The notes: a model not told the origin generated them from the letters alone. A stretch of DNA of 64,000 nucleotides from Streptomyces sp. CBMA152 (GCF_014596475.1 NZ_MECJ01000005.1:62001-126000); one strand, 5' to 3'; positions 1 through 9,647 are shown, numbered from the stretch's first letter. Numbers and translations: made by a program.

Positions 1-548
1 GTCCCAAATGACGAGGCCATAGCCAGTCCGCCCTGGGGTATCCGATAACCTACGAACCTGTGCAGGCGAAGGCTTCGCCGTCGCACACGTTCTGACGGCA
101 TGACACCTGGCGGGTATCCCGCTGGGATCGTGCCCTTCTACCGGGGGGTAGTGAGAAGTGCGGGGAACTTCCGTATCAGCGGCAATGGCCATTCAGCTGC
201 GAGAAATGCCGATGTACAACGTCCGATGGTCAGGAACGACCAGCGACCTTAGCTGAATCGGTTTCTCCGGCCTCCCCCATGCAGCCACTGGGACGACAGG
301 TGGCGGCACGCTTTCGTACGGCGCCCTAGGTGCCGGTGCCCCTAGGGAGTCACGGGCGTGCGCGGCCGCGGCAAAGGCGGGGGTGCGGTGCTTGGCAGGG
401 CCGTGAAAACACCGAACCGTGATGCATCGCATGATGAATGAGTGCTGGGGTGCGGTGCTGGGCCAGTAACGCATGCAAGTTTCAGGAAAGATCCCGACCC
501 CATGAGAAGCCTAAAAATTTCCGGCTGAACCGGAACTGACGAGTTTGG
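1..548. other. intergenic region with no supported gene
   Basis: I see no convincing gene here. An open frame on the minus strand (193-474) has no ribosome binding site and an implausible protein composition. Two CCTAGG palindromes lie 16 bases apart (325-330 and 341-346), each within a CCCTAGG context. They could be part of a regulator site, but nothing else supports this. The promoter of the secreted-protein gene at 549 should lie in the last 200 bases; no clear -10/-35 pair was found. Confidence 0.4.
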
Positions 549-1091
549 ATGATGATGACGTCGTGTACCTCAGTCATGGCGAAGCCGTCGCGAAAGAGGT
601 TCTTGGTGCGCACTCTCGGCGCCGCGTTGGCTGTCGGGACTCTGGCCTGGCTTGCGCTACCGGCAGCTGCCTCCAGCGGGGCTGGTCCGGTGAGCCCGAT
701 CGCGCAAGAGGGGCCGGGCTCCGCGGTCGAGACGTTCGACTACCCGGGTGCTGCAAAGATCCTTGCGGAGAAGAAAATCACCCTCAAGCGCGGCGACGGC
801 CACATCACCTACGTCGACTGCGCCAGTGGCACAGGCTTCATCGAATTGTTGGCCCGTCAGCAGGATCAGAAGATCTGCTTCAAGGTCACCGGAAACTCTG
901 GCTGGCTGACTATGGAGATCCCCTCGGTCAACTCCATCAAGGGCAACGACTACACGACCGAGGCCAGTATGACCGTCGGCAGCGAGAGCAAGTCGTTCGA
1001 CATCCTCAAGAACCGCTGGACCGGGGTCGGCGAGAGCGCCGACAAGGAAGGGCGCGAATACATGCTCGTGGAGCTCAAGACCACCAAGTAG
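549..1091 (+). CDS. small secreted protein of unknown function
   Basis: This 180-aa protein has a clear export signal: a basic stretch (AKPSRKRFLVR), a hydrophobic core (LGAALAVGTLAWLAL) and a likely cleavage after PAAASS. The mature part, about 140 aa, is polar with no further membrane segment. It has two cysteines (in VDCASG and KICFK) that could form a disulfide outside the cell. I do not recognise the family. The start is uncertain: three ATG codons occur in a row at 549, and an ATG at 576 would give a shorter, more usual signal peptide; neither has a strong ribosome binding site. It precedes the ALF-repeat and nuclease genes in the same direction, so a shared extracellular role is possible but unproven. 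Confidence 0.7.
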   Translation: MMMTSCTSVMAKPSRKRFLVRTLGAALAVGTLAWLALPAAASSGAGPVSPIAQEGPGSAVETFDYPGAAKILAEKKITLKRGDGHITYVDCASGTGFIELLARQQDQKICFKVTGNSGWLTMEIPSVNSIKGNDYTTEASMTVGSESKSFDILKNRWTGVGESADKEGREYMLVELKTTK

Positions 1092-1451
1092 CGTTCGCTC
1101 GGGCCTCGCCCCGCTACTGCCGACACTGGTCATTTTCCTACGTGCCTCACCCCCTGGCTTCCGGCGCTCCTGCCTGCACTGGGGGCTGGCCAGGGCAGTA
1201 GTACGGACCTACCGAGCCGAACAGCCTTAGCCCCGGGTGCCGTTCCAGCAGTGCGACCCGGTGCGCGAGCTGCATGAGACCCACCGTGTGCCGGGGCCGG
1301 ATTGCGGGCCAGAGCAGCCCTCTCCAGGCAGGGACGGGAGCGGGCCACGCATGCTTGCCGGCGCAATTCGTCGGGTGGTCGAGCCGTATCAGTGTCGACT
1401 GCGGGCTTGTTGTCCTGCCTCACCATCACACATCAGGAGAACCACATCCTT
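1092..1451. other. intergenic region upstream of ALF-repeat gene
   Basis: These 360 bases show no credible gene. An AGGAG ribosome binding site at 1435-1439 serves the ATG at 1452. The reading frame of the downstream gene is open back to about 1302, but the upstream part lacks a ribosome binding site and would bury the Tat signal, so I treat it as noncoding. Confidence 0.5.
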
Positions 1452-4400
1452 ATGCAAACAACGTTTTGGAGTCGGAGACGTCTCCTTGGCACACTCGCGG
1501 CCACTGCCGCTGCAGCCGCCTCCCCCTTGCCGTTAGCACGCATGGCTCGTGCTGACACCCCAGGGGGGGCAGTGCCCGATCCGCTCCCGCTGCCGGACAC
1601 CGACAGGGCGAAGGTGATCAAGGCCTGGATGACAGGCGGAAAGGCCGTCAAGGCGGCCGCGGCCAGAGCGCTCATCGGCACCGACGCCGATGTGCAGACC
1701 TTCCTCACCACGACACTGCCGAAGGCGACGGTGGAGGACAACCGCGTCGCCATCTCCACCTTCCTGGTGAAGGCCGGCAAGGGGCTGGGCCGTGAGGCCT
1801 CCACCGCTCTCGACCAGGGCGACAGCGCCATCGCGGCCTTCCTCCAGGGCGGCTTCAAGTCCGCCCTTATAGAAGACCTGCGGGTAGGAACTTCCACGGT
1901 GTCGGTCACCGGTGGCAAGGCGGTGCAACGTGACGCCTCCGCCGCCCTGAGCGCCGGCAGCCGAGAAGCGCTGGAGGCCTTCCTCACCGACGGGCAGTTC
2001 ACCGCCCACCTGGAGGACATGAAGGTCCAGGTGTCCACCATGCTGATCAATGCCGGTCCTGAGGTGAGCAAGTACGCTGACCGGGCCCTGAGCGGCACCG
2101 AGACTGACATCGAGTGGTTCCTGGACACCGGCCAGCACATCGCCCGTGCCCGCGACCAGGAATCAGCAGCCATCGAGGAACTGGTCGCCGTCGTCGAGCG
2201 GGAAGGCAAGCGCGCCCAGGCCGAGACAAACCTGGCTGTCGAGACTTCCGAACGGGCCAAGACCGCCGCGAACAAGGCCAAGGAAATGGCGGAGGAAGCG
2301 GCAACAGCAGCCAAGAACGCCAAGAATGAGGTGGAGCTGTCCGGGGCCGCGGCCCGCAAGGCGGCCAGTGCGGCCAAGGGCGCGGCGAACGCCGCGCGCG
2401 AGGCCATCAACGCCTCGAGCGCGGCTGTGGCCGCCGCCCGCCGCGCTTCCTGGGCCGCTACCGCAGCCTCCCAGGCCGCCGCCACCGCCGGAAACGCGGC
2501 ATCCGTCGCCTACAACTCCGCGATCGCGGCCTCCAAGGACGCCACTCAGGCGCGGGCGGCGAAGGACGCCGCGGTAGCAGCCCGCAACGGTGCCGCGCAG
2601 GCGCGGTCCGCGGCCAAGGCCGCGGACTATGCGGCGACCGCCGCATCCCAGGCCTCCAACGCCGGGTCCGCCGCAGCCTCTGCCGCCCGCAACGCCGCAG
2701 CCGCCGCCAACGCCTCCGCCCAGGCCGCGACCGCCGCAGGGGCCGCCCAGTCGGATGCCGCAGAGGCCCAGCGGCAGGCATCCATCGCCTCCAGCGCCGC
2801 GAACCGCGCCACCAACGCCGCCTCCACCGCTCAGGCCCTCGCCAACGCGGCTGCGACAGCCGCGAGCGCCGCGCGGGACCATGCCAACGCCGCAGCAACC
2901 CAGGCCGAGAAGGCAGCGGACGCGGCCGAAGAGGCAGTCAAGTACGCAGGGCAGGCGATCGATTTCGCAAACAAGTCCACCGCCCACGCCAATGAAGCTG
3001 TGAAGGCGGCCGACATCGCGGTAAAGGCAGTCGAGGACGCCCAGGCCGTGGAGAAGTCAGCAAGGGACGCCGAGCTGGCCCATCTGGAGGAGGACAGACT
3101 CCGAGGCATCGAGGAGGCCAGGCTGCTGACCCAGATCGAGACCGCCGAGACAGCCGCCTACCAGAACAAGCGCTCGCAGGCGCAGCGAACCGACCAGGAG
3201 ATCAAGGACCTGATCGCCAACGCCGAGCAAGCACTGGCGGCTGACAACCTCGCGCTGGCAGCCACGCTGGGCCGCAAGGCTGCCATCGGCCTGCTGAACG
3301 CCAAGGGCGTCTGGACACGGCAGGCAGCCCAGTTCGCCCTGGCCGGCGCCGACGCCGACATTTACTCCTGGATCGACCTCGACCGGCACCTCGCGCAGCA
3401 GCAGGACGACCGCGAAACCGTCCTCTACCTCGCACAGATATCCAGCCCCGCGATCGCGCAAGCCGCACAAGCCGCGCTCGAAGGCTCTGGCGATAAGCCC
3501 GTGGGCGATTTCCTCACCGCAGGTGTGATCAGGGCGTCCAAGGACGACAACCGCGTCCAGATCGCCCGCATCCTCACCCAGCGCCCCGGCAAGGCTGTCA
3601 CCAAGGCAGCCAACGACGCGCTCAACGCAGATACCCCCGAGGCCCTGCAGGACTTCTTCGACCGCACCTACCCCGCCGCGATGCGCGAGGACGACGCGGT
3701 CACCACCTCAACACTCCTGACGACCGCAGGCCCCTACACCCAGGCGCACGCCGAGGTCGCCCTGGAAGGGCCGACATGGATGCGCCGCAACTTCGTCCAC
3801 ACGGTCCAGTACCGGACGGCACAGCTCGACTACGACTCCGCCACCCACATTGCGGCGATCCGCGGAGCCATTGCGGCAGCCGCGAAGATCGCCCACAAGG
3901 CTCAGAAAGACGCGGCACTGGCATCCAAGGCTGCCGCCGATGCCCGCGGATGGGCGGACAAAGCAGCAGACTGGGCAAACAAAGCACGCGAATCGCAGGC
4001 CAAGGCTGACGAGTACGCCAAGCAGGCGGAGAAGAACGCCAACGAAGCGGACGCCTCCGCAGCCGCAGCCCAAGCTTCGGCGGATACGGCCAAAACGGCG
4101 GCAGACACCGCGCGAGGCGCCGCCCGCTCGGCCAACTACTCGGCGAACAAGGCGATCGACTCGGCCCGCAGCGCCCTCAACTCGTCCTACCAAGCCCAGG
4201 CTTCGGCTGCCAGCGCGCACGCATCCGCACTCGCTGCGGGCAAGGACGCGCAGACTGCCGCAGCAGCGGCCCGCGACGCTGTGCGTATCGCCTCCGACAA
4301 ACGTATCGCCGAGGTGCGAGAAGCCGCGCGCAAGGCTGCCGAAGAAGCCCAGAAGGGTCGCGAGAGCGGGCGCAATCCAGCCGGAAATTCGACCCATGAC

Positions 4401-4829
4401 CAGGTCAACCCCAACGGCACCACTACCGGCGGCAAGGACGAGTGGTGGAACGACGCCAAGTGGTACGCCGACACGTTCAACAAGATCAGCGTGGGAGCGG
4501 GTTACCTCGAGGCCGGTACCGGGCTTGCCAGCCTCGAGTTTCCTCCGGCGGCCCTTGGCTCGGCGTTCTTCGGTTCCGTGTCGATGGGAGCCGGCGGAAT
4601 CAGTGCCATCGCCACAGGCATCGAGTACGGGTTCACCAGCAGCCAGTTCATTGATTCCGCCAGCGAAGCCGCCCTCAATCTAGCCACTCTCGGCCAGGCC
4701 AAATGGCTCATCAGCACCGGTCGGCTCGGCGGTGCCAAGAAGGTAGTGGCCCCCGCGGTCAGGAAGCTTGTGGAGGTTGGCGAGGACCTCGGGTCCTCGG
4801 TTACCCACGCGCTGTCATCGCTTTGGTGA
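1452..4829 (+). CDS. Tat-exported alanine-rich ALF-repeat protein
   Basis: This 1125-aa protein begins with a twin-arginine signal (SRRRLLG, then an alanine-rich hydrophobic stretch ending near MARA), so it is probably exported folded by Tat. Residues from about 50 to 240 and again about 600-780 hold repeats of about 40 residues of the type NRVAISTFLVKAGKGLGREA, matching the ALF short repeats (Pfam family of unknown function) common in Streptomyces exported proteins. Between and after them lie long Ala/Lys/Glu-rich heptad-like stretches with strong coiled-coil character. The last 130 residues contain hydrophobic Gly/Ala-rich segments (YLEAGTGLASLEFPPAALGSAFFGSVSMGAGG) that could insert in a membrane. 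The start at 1452 is chosen for its AGGAG site and the Tat signal. Its role is unknown; the nuclease gene downstream suggests a secreted effector locus, which is inference. Confidence 0.75.
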   Translation: MQTTFWSRRRLLGTLAATAAAAASPLPLARMARADTPGGAVPDPLPLPDTDRAKVIKAWMTGGKAVKAAAARALIGTDADVQTFLTTTLPKATVEDNRVAISTFLVKAGKGLGREASTALDQGDSAIAAFLQGGFKSALIEDLRVGTSTVSVTGGKAVQRDASAALSAGSREALEAFLTDGQFTAHLEDMKVQVSTMLINAGPEVSKYADRALSGTETDIEWFLDTGQHIARARDQESAAIEELVAVVEREGKRAQAETNLAVETSERAKTAANKAKEMAEEAATAAKNAKNEVELSGAAARKAASAAKGAANAAREAINASSAAVAAARRASWAATAASQAAATAGNAASVAYNSAIAASKDATQARAAKDAAVAARNGAAQARSAAKAADYAATAASQASNAGSAAASAARNAAAAANASAQAATAAGAAQSDAAEAQRQASIASSAANRATNAASTAQALANAAATAASAARDHANAAATQAEKAADAAEEAVKYAGQAIDFANKSTAHANEAVKAADIAVKAVEDAQAVEKSARDAELAHLEEDRLRGIEEARLLTQIETAETAAYQNKRSQAQRTDQEIKDLIANAEQALAADNLALAATLGRKAAIGLLNAKGVWTRQAAQFALAGADADIYSWIDLDRHLAQQQDDRETVLYLAQISSPAIAQAAQAALEGSGDKPVGDFLTAGVIRASKDDNRVQIARILTQRPGKAVTKAANDALNADTPEALQDFFDRTYPAAMREDDAVTTSTLLTTAGPYTQAHAEVALEGPTWMRRNFVHTVQYRTAQLDYDSATHIAAIRGAIAAAAKIAHKAQKDAALASKAAADARGWADKAADWANKARESQAKADEYAKQAEKNANEADASAAAAQASADTAKTAADTARGAARSANYSANKAIDSARSALNSSYQAQASAASAHASALAAGKDAQTAAAAARDAVRIASDKRIAEVREAARKAAEEAQKGRESGRNPAGNSTHDQVNPNGTTTGGKDEWWNDAKWYADTFNKISVGAGYLEAGTGLASLEFPPAALGSAFFGSVSMGAGGISAIATGIEYGFTSSQFIDSASEAALNLATLGQAKWLISTGRLGGAKKVVAPAVRKLVEVGEDLGSSVTHALSSLW

Positions 4830-5025
4830 CAGCACCTCGTCCTGTACTTCGCGCCACATGAGGTCGGCCTGCAGTCGCCCGGCACACGAGTCACCCTCTT
4901 GCTGGGCCGGGATCTTGAGGACGACATCTTCTTCCAGGCGCAAACACCCCGAGGGCCGCAATGGATTCGACTCACTGCTTCCCGTAGACGAGCAATTCGA
5001 AATATGCATGCGCGAGAGGCCTTAG
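4830..5025 (+). other. open frame continuing in phase after the ALF-gene stop
   Basis: Directly after the TGA at 4827-4829 the same frame stays open to 5408. Its first 40 or so codons (QHLVLYFAPHEVG..., GRDLEDDIFFQ) have the G/C-rich third positions of coding DNA. Bias fades before the next gene starts at 5026. It could be the remnant of a longer ALF-protein C-terminus cut by a stop codon, a readthrough extension, or chance. The 5026 gene's ribosome binding site (GAGAGG) lies at the end of this stretch. Confidence 0.3.
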
Positions 5026-7035
5026 ATGAGATCAGCCATACGATTCAGGCGTACTCAGCGGACCCTTTTGGTGCTGCTGACTTCTATGGCGTCGGGAATC
5101 AGTACGATCGGTATGAGCCATGCAGAGCCGAGCCCGAGCAAGACTCATTCCCGCCAGGTAGCCAGGCTCGCCCCGTCCAGTCTGCCCACTGTCCCTCCAC
5201 GCGCGGAGACCAGTCCTGTATCGCAGACGTCCGGCGAGCACTGCGAGCCCACGCGCGCGGGCTCAAAGGAACACACGGCAGGAGCCACCGAAGCCTGCGT
5301 CAGCACACGCCCCGTGCCGGTGACATCGTCGAGTCGTGGGGCGCTCCTCAAAACCGGGCGGATGGCATCAACAAACCCTGCCGGTCAAGGCGACACAGGC
5401 AGCTGTGACATCACGAACCCCGGCAGCTACACGTACAAGCGCTTCCAGTATTGCGTGACAGGGGTGAACGTCCTCTACACGCTGAAAGACTCAACGGGTA
5501 AGCAGATCGGGACGGGCGACCTGGAGGTATCGACCAGCGCAACCCTTCCCGAAAAGGGCACGACGTGGGACGAGCACGTCACGGTGAAGATGACCGGTGC
5601 CACCGGAGCCGTCACCACCCTCAGCGCCAAGTTCAGGTCGGCCTGCACGCAGTCCTGTACAGCCACGAAGACTGCGCCTTGGTACGGCGGAAACCTGACC
5701 GTGGGGCAGTCCGTCAGCGGCACCGTCTCCTACTCGTCGAATCCCGCTCCCGACAGCCAAGTTGAGTTCACGACCTCGTACAAGCTCTACGTCACCGCCC
5801 CGGGCGCCCAGATAACGGATCCGAACGCGTCGTGGAGCAACCCTCGCAAGATCCGCTGCGACGACGCCGTCCGGGACGTCACGGGCAACCCTACGGTCCC
5901 CCCATCGCCGGGTTGCGTCATACCCACGGTCATGGCCGTCGTGCCGATGAGCGCGCAGGGCTCGGACCCGGGTGGCGCGGTGGCCGCCTATCAGTGGGCC
6001 CAGCAGAACCTCTCCGACCGCTGGGGGCAAACCAAGCCACTGACCAGACAGAAGAGCGACACTGCCGGCCGTACGGGGCGCACCTGCGGAAGCGCCGGTA
6101 CACAGCCCTTCCAGGCCAATACGGACCTCGTCGATACCGACACCTGCGGCGAATTCCCCTTCGCGGAGGCCAAGGAGGGAGGAATCGACGGCGCTCGGTG
6201 CGTCGAGGTGATTCCCAATGCCAGCAGCGGTGGATGGGACACCTACGTCCTTGGCAACAGTCTGGACCTGGATCCCGCCACGCCTTGTGTGCGCGCCCAT
6301 GTCCCGCTCGCCGACAAGCAGTTCGCCGACGGGAAGCTCTCCGAGGGATTCGAGAACCAGCGGGTCATCGACGCCGAGCAGTTCAAGGTGGAGTTCACGA
6401 CGCCGGCCGCTGTCCCGCAGGCCTCCTGCCTGGCGAGCTGGCCGACCGGTGCGCTTCCCTCCGGCGCCGGGTGGATCAAGAACACCACCGAACCGGTCGC
6501 CCACGTCAACAAGACCATCAACCCGCCCAGTCAGGCCGGCACTCGGCCGACCATGGCGCAGGCATGCCTGGGGAAGACGCTCGGCAAGGGCAAAGAAGCC
6601 ACGGGAGATATCACCGGCTGGCAGGACGCACAGATATTCGCCCGCCCTCACGCCGCGCCCGGCACCAAAGCGCCGTACGGACTCGCCCGGTGCCACCTCA
6701 TCGCCAACATCCTCGGCGGACCGGGCAGGATTTGGGACGGCGGGCAGAACAACCTCGTCCCCTGCTGGCAGGTGGGAATGAACACCGGCACGCCCAGCAT
6801 GCGGACCTACGAGTTCGAGGCTCAGAGGACGGTGGCATTGGACTCCTTCGGGCCGAACGACGCGATCTTCTACCAGGTGACGCCCGTCTTCCGGGATGGC
6901 ACCAGCACGATTCCGGTGGGAGTCACGATGAGCGCTAGCATCGAACGGGCGAGCGGAACGATTGAGCAACTGTTCCCCAACGTCTACGTCCCCAACACCA
7001 AGGCAGACACTGGGCTGCTCAACCTCGGAAACTGA
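5026..7035 (+). CDS. secreted protein with NucA/NucB-like and endonuclease NS-like domains
   Basis: This is a 669-aa protein. An N-terminal signal (basic RFRRTQR, hydrophobic LLVLLTSMASG) is followed by a Pro/Ser-rich linker and a beta-rich region (about 130-280). Around residues 300-460 there is a NucA/NucB-type DNase pattern: CGEFPFAEAKEGG resembles the conserved C-x-E-x-P-x-A-x(3)-E-G-G of that family. The C-terminal 150 residues resemble a DNA/RNA non-specific endonuclease of the polymorphic-toxin kind: ARCHLIANILGGPG followed by NNLVPCW and MNTG, where the His of RxHLIA is the expected catalytic residue. Two nuclease modules in one secreted chain is unusual. Start: ATG at 5026 with GAGAGG six bases upstream. 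No dedicated immunity gene is evident; the DUF1963-like gene 31 bases downstream is the only candidate. Confidence 0.65.
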   Translation: MRSAIRFRRTQRTLLVLLTSMASGISTIGMSHAEPSPSKTHSRQVARLAPSSLPTVPPRAETSPVSQTSGEHCEPTRAGSKEHTAGATEACVSTRPVPVTSSSRGALLKTGRMASTNPAGQGDTGSCDITNPGSYTYKRFQYCVTGVNVLYTLKDSTGKQIGTGDLEVSTSATLPEKGTTWDEHVTVKMTGATGAVTTLSAKFRSACTQSCTATKTAPWYGGNLTVGQSVSGTVSYSSNPAPDSQVEFTTSYKLYVTAPGAQITDPNASWSNPRKIRCDDAVRDVTGNPTVPPSPGCVIPTVMAVVPMSAQGSDPGGAVAAYQWAQQNLSDRWGQTKPLTRQKSDTAGRTGRTCGSAGTQPFQANTDLVDTDTCGEFPFAEAKEGGIDGARCVEVIPNASSGGWDTYVLGNSLDLDPATPCVRAHVPLADKQFADGKLSEGFENQRVIDAEQFKVEFTTPAAVPQASCLASWPTGALPSGAGWIKNTTEPVAHVNKTINPPSQAGTRPTMAQACLGKTLGKGKEATGDITGWQDAQIFARPHAAPGTKAPYGLARCHLIANILGGPGRIWDGGQNNLVPCWQVGMNTGTPSMRTYEFEAQRTVALDSFGPNDAIFYQVTPVFRDGTSTIPVGVTMSASIERASGTIEQLFPNVYVPNTKADTGLLNLGN

Positions 7036-7066
7036 TCTCATCCAGTTCGTGCCATCGGGAGCCAGA

Positions 7067-8113
7067 ATGAGTCATACCACCCCGCCGCGGCCGCTCGACG
7101 TGACCGCGCTCTTCCCACAACTGGCCCCGCTGGCACGCACGGCGACCCGGTTACATCCCCGCCCCGGGGCTCCGTCCGTGCATGACAGTTCCGTCGGCGG
7201 ACCACTGCTGTGGCCCGCCGACGAGCCGTGGCCACACTGCGAAGAACCGCACGTGTGGGACCGGGTGAATGCGGCCCTTTCGCCTGAGGACGTACGGCTG
7301 TGGCGTCGTAACCGGGCGGAATCGGCAAGTCGGCGGCGCCGCGATCCTCAGGGGCCCTGGGCCACGCCCGAGGAGCTGGCGACCGAGAAGCGGATCATGG
7401 CCGGCCGCCCGTGGCCGGAGGGCCCGATCGCCATGCTGCCCGTGGCCCAGCTGTACGTGCGCGACATCCCCCAACTGCGCCCGCCCGGACAGTCCGACGT
7501 CGATCTGCTTCAGGTGCTCTGGTGCCCCTTCGACCACCCGGCGCACCCCAGGACCACACTGTACTGGCGGTCCGCTGCCACGGTCACCGACGTACTCGAC
7601 GCACCGCCCGAGCCGCCCGCGATCCAGTTCCCCACCTATCTGCCGGAGCCGTGCCTGCTCGCACCGGAGCAGGTCACCGAGTACCCCAACTACCTGGAGC
7701 TGAGCGAGGAACTGCAGGAGCAACTGGGTAACTGGAGCAGGTGGCAGGCGGCCGGATCAACGCTGGACAGCTCCTACGAGGTCGCCCCGGAGGAGCTCTA
7801 CATGGACATGTTGTCCATCTCCCCCGGCTGGAAGGTCGGCGGCTGGACCCGCTGGGGCCTCACCGACCCCATGCCCCGGCAATGCCCCGCATGCGGCACC
7901 GAGGCAGACCCGCTGTTGACCATCGCCACCACCGAGTGGAACGGTGGCACCGAAAGTTGGGCCCCCGAAGAGGAGCAGGCCAACCCCACGCCGCTCCTCC
8001 CCGGCACCCCCCCGGCGAACTTCACCATGATCGACCTCGCCCGGGGCTACGACCTGCAACTCCACGTCTGCCCGGCATCCCCGGGTCATCCGCACATCGA
8101 ACTGATCCAGTGA
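7067..8113 (+). CDS. DUF1963-like cytoplasmic protein
   Basis: This 348-aa protein has no signal peptide or membrane segment. The stretch GGPLLWPADEPWPHC near residue 45, and later PVAQLYVRDIP and LLQVLWCPFDHP, look like the DUF1963 (YwqG-type) family, whose biochemical function is not established. A CPACG pair could bind metal, but the second pair needed for a zinc ribbon is not obvious. The start at 7067 has a GGGAG site five bases upstream; the frame is open earlier but without a site. It follows the nuclease gene by 31 bases in the same direction, so co-transcription is likely. A role as nuclease immunity protein is possible from position only. Confidence 0.6.
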   Translation: MSHTTPPRPLDVTALFPQLAPLARTATRLHPRPGAPSVHDSSVGGPLLWPADEPWPHCEEPHVWDRVNAALSPEDVRLWRRNRAESASRRRRDPQGPWATPEELATEKRIMAGRPWPEGPIAMLPVAQLYVRDIPQLRPPGQSDVDLLQVLWCPFDHPAHPRTTLYWRSAATVTDVLDAPPEPPAIQFPTYLPEPCLLAPEQVTEYPNYLELSEELQEQLGNWSRWQAAGSTLDSSYEVAPEELYMDMLSISPGWKVGGWTRWGLTDPMPRQCPACGTEADPLLTIATTEWNGGTESWAPEEEQANPTPLLPGTPPANFTMIDLARGYDLQLHVCPASPGHPHIELIQ

Positions 8114-8316
8114 TCGACTCGACTACCCGTATCACTGAGTTGTCAACTCCCCAAGCTCTCCGCTTCGTTCGAGCAGGGAAGACCCCATTCGCGTCACCGC
8201 CCTCCTCCACCTTCCAGCCGTGCTTCGGCACCAAAACATGATGGTGTGACCCGTCCGTGTGGGCGCGTGATGACTGTCCCTGAGAAGGAGTCGGGAAGGG
8301 AAGTAAGGAGGAGATC

Positions 8317-9408
8317 GTGGGCAAAGGCGGGGCGTCCATACCGGACGAGGAGTGGGAGCGCTTCCTGCGGGAGGCAGAGGCGGGGACTTCAGGGGCACCG
8401 GAGGAGCCGTCGGCGCGGGCCCGGATGGTGACGGAGCGGCTGCGCGGGGAGAGCGGCCGGTCGCAAGGGTGGCGGACGTACCAGCCGGCCCGGCGGCGTC
8501 GGCGCGCACCCTGGTATGTGGTCGGGGTGCTGGTCGTGCTCGGACTACTGGTCGCGGCGGTGGCCCCCGAGCGGGTGGCGGGCTGGTTCGGTGGCGGAGG
8601 CAGTGACAGTACACCGCTCGCCGCGGAGTCGGACCGTCCCAGCGAGCCGCCCCCGCAAGGGTCGGGCCAACTGCCCACCCTGGCCGAGCCGTTCAGGGGA
8701 TCCCCCGCAGCGCAGTGGGCCAACGGGGTGGAGGGAGTGACCCTGCCTGAGGCGCGGGCGACGGGCTGGATGAGCCAGGAACAGGTCGCGCAGGCGCTCG
8801 CCCGGACACAGGACTTCCTCGCCGCAGCCAATCTGGATCCCGGCGTGCAGCGCGGGGAGCGGCCCGCCAAAGCGATCGCGTTGATCAATCCGCACCAGCG
8901 TGATGTCCAGGACTACCTGGCGGCCGCCTTCCGTGCGCCCGGCCGGGACAGTGACCCGCTGTTGCTGTTCAGCCGTTTCGCCCCGGCGAAGGCGCGGCTG
9001 GTCGGAAATATTGTCAAGACCCGGGGCCGGATCACCTACCGGGAGGGCCAGCGCGGTGCGCTCGAGGTGACGGCCGATGTCACCTACGTGTATCCGGTCG
9101 TACGCGCCACGGCAGGCAGCGACGACGTCGCGCGAACCATCGTGCGCCGCGAGCTCGTGATGAGCTGGGACAACCCCGCCAAGGTGGTCACCGAGCCGGG
9201 AACGTTCTCCCTCGTCTCCTACAAGTCGGACACGACCAACGGCGGCTGCGACAACACCACCGGCTACTTCATCCCCACCTTCAGGTCCGAGCACGCCGCA
9301 GGACAGGGAAGCGGCCAACAGGTCGACCCGTACGACCGGAGCAAGTCGATGGACGCATGGATGCGGGCGAGCGGGGAGAAGGAGTGCGGGACCGCCACGC
9401 GATCGTGA
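8317..9408 (+). CDS. membrane-anchored hypothetical protein, single N-terminal TM helix
   Basis: This 363-aa protein starts at GTG with a strong AAGGAGG-type site. The first 65 residues are charged and cytoplasmic (GKGGASIPDEEWERFLREAEAG and an Arg-rich stop-transfer ARRRRRAP). One hydrophobic helix follows (WYVVGVLVVLGLLVAAVAP), then about 270 residues that should lie outside the membrane (type II topology by the positive-inside rule). The outer part has a Ser/Pro-rich linker and a mixed alpha/beta domain with a possible disulfide (GGCDN and KECGT). This is a common layout in Streptomyces hypothetical proteins; I do not know its function. It is followed by a strong hairpin at 9568-9620. Confidence 0.7.
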   Translation: MGKGGASIPDEEWERFLREAEAGTSGAPEEPSARARMVTERLRGESGRSQGWRTYQPARRRRRAPWYVVGVLVVLGLLVAAVAPERVAGWFGGGGSDSTPLAAESDRPSEPPPQGSGQLPTLAEPFRGSPAAQWANGVEGVTLPEARATGWMSQEQVAQALARTQDFLAAANLDPGVQRGERPAKAIALINPHQRDVQDYLAAAFRAPGRDSDPLLLFSRFAPAKARLVGNIVKTRGRITYREGQRGALEVTADVTYVYPVVRATAGSDDVARTIVRRELVMSWDNPAKVVTEPGTFSLVSYKSDTTNGGCDNTTGYFIPTFRSEHAAGQGSGQQVDPYDRSKSMDAWMRASGEKECGTATRS

Positions 9409-9480
9409 GGCGCAGCGCGGCGGACACCTCCGGCGGGCGCTGTCACGTTGAGTCCGGAAGGACGCCAACCAGCCAACCTT

Positions 9481-9497
9481 GAGTGCGGAACGCACTC
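9481..9497. repeat. small GAGTGCG/CGCACTC inverted repeat
   Basis: GAGTGCG, a three-base spacer and CGCACTC form a perfect 7-bp inverted repeat 72 bases after the stop of the upstream gene. The GAGTGC core recurs in the two longer hairpins just downstream. Confidence 0.5.
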
Positions 9498-9567
9498 CCT
9501 CGACCGCTGCTGACCCGGTACAACCCACCGAACAACCGCCGGAGCCGAACTCCCCTGAGCGGTCGGA

Positions 9568-9620
9568 GGAACAGTGAAGGGGCCGCACTCTTTACAGGAG
9601 TGCGGCCCCTTCACTGTTCC
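9568..9620. terminator. 23-bp perfect hairpin, probable bidirectional terminator
   Basis: Positions 9568-9590 and 9598-9620 are perfect reverse complements around the loop TTTACAG. The stem is GC-rich. It lies between the end of the hypothetical gene (9408) and the end of aconitase (9711, opposite strand), where a terminator for convergent transcripts is expected. Confidence 0.8.
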
Positions 9621-9647
9621 CACTATGACGGTTCGGGCGGCATGGCG

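Noticed and set aside
193..474. Minus-strand 93-aa open frame near the left edge
   Set aside because: No ribosome binding site, Ala/Pro/Arg-rich low-complexity sequence and no recognisable family.
2290..3080. Repetitive DNA in the ALF-repeat gene, considered as a tandem or CRISPR-like repeat
   Set aside because: The repetition reflects alanine-rich coiled-coil codons (GCC/GCG with Lys/Glu); units are not of fixed length and there are no unique spacers.
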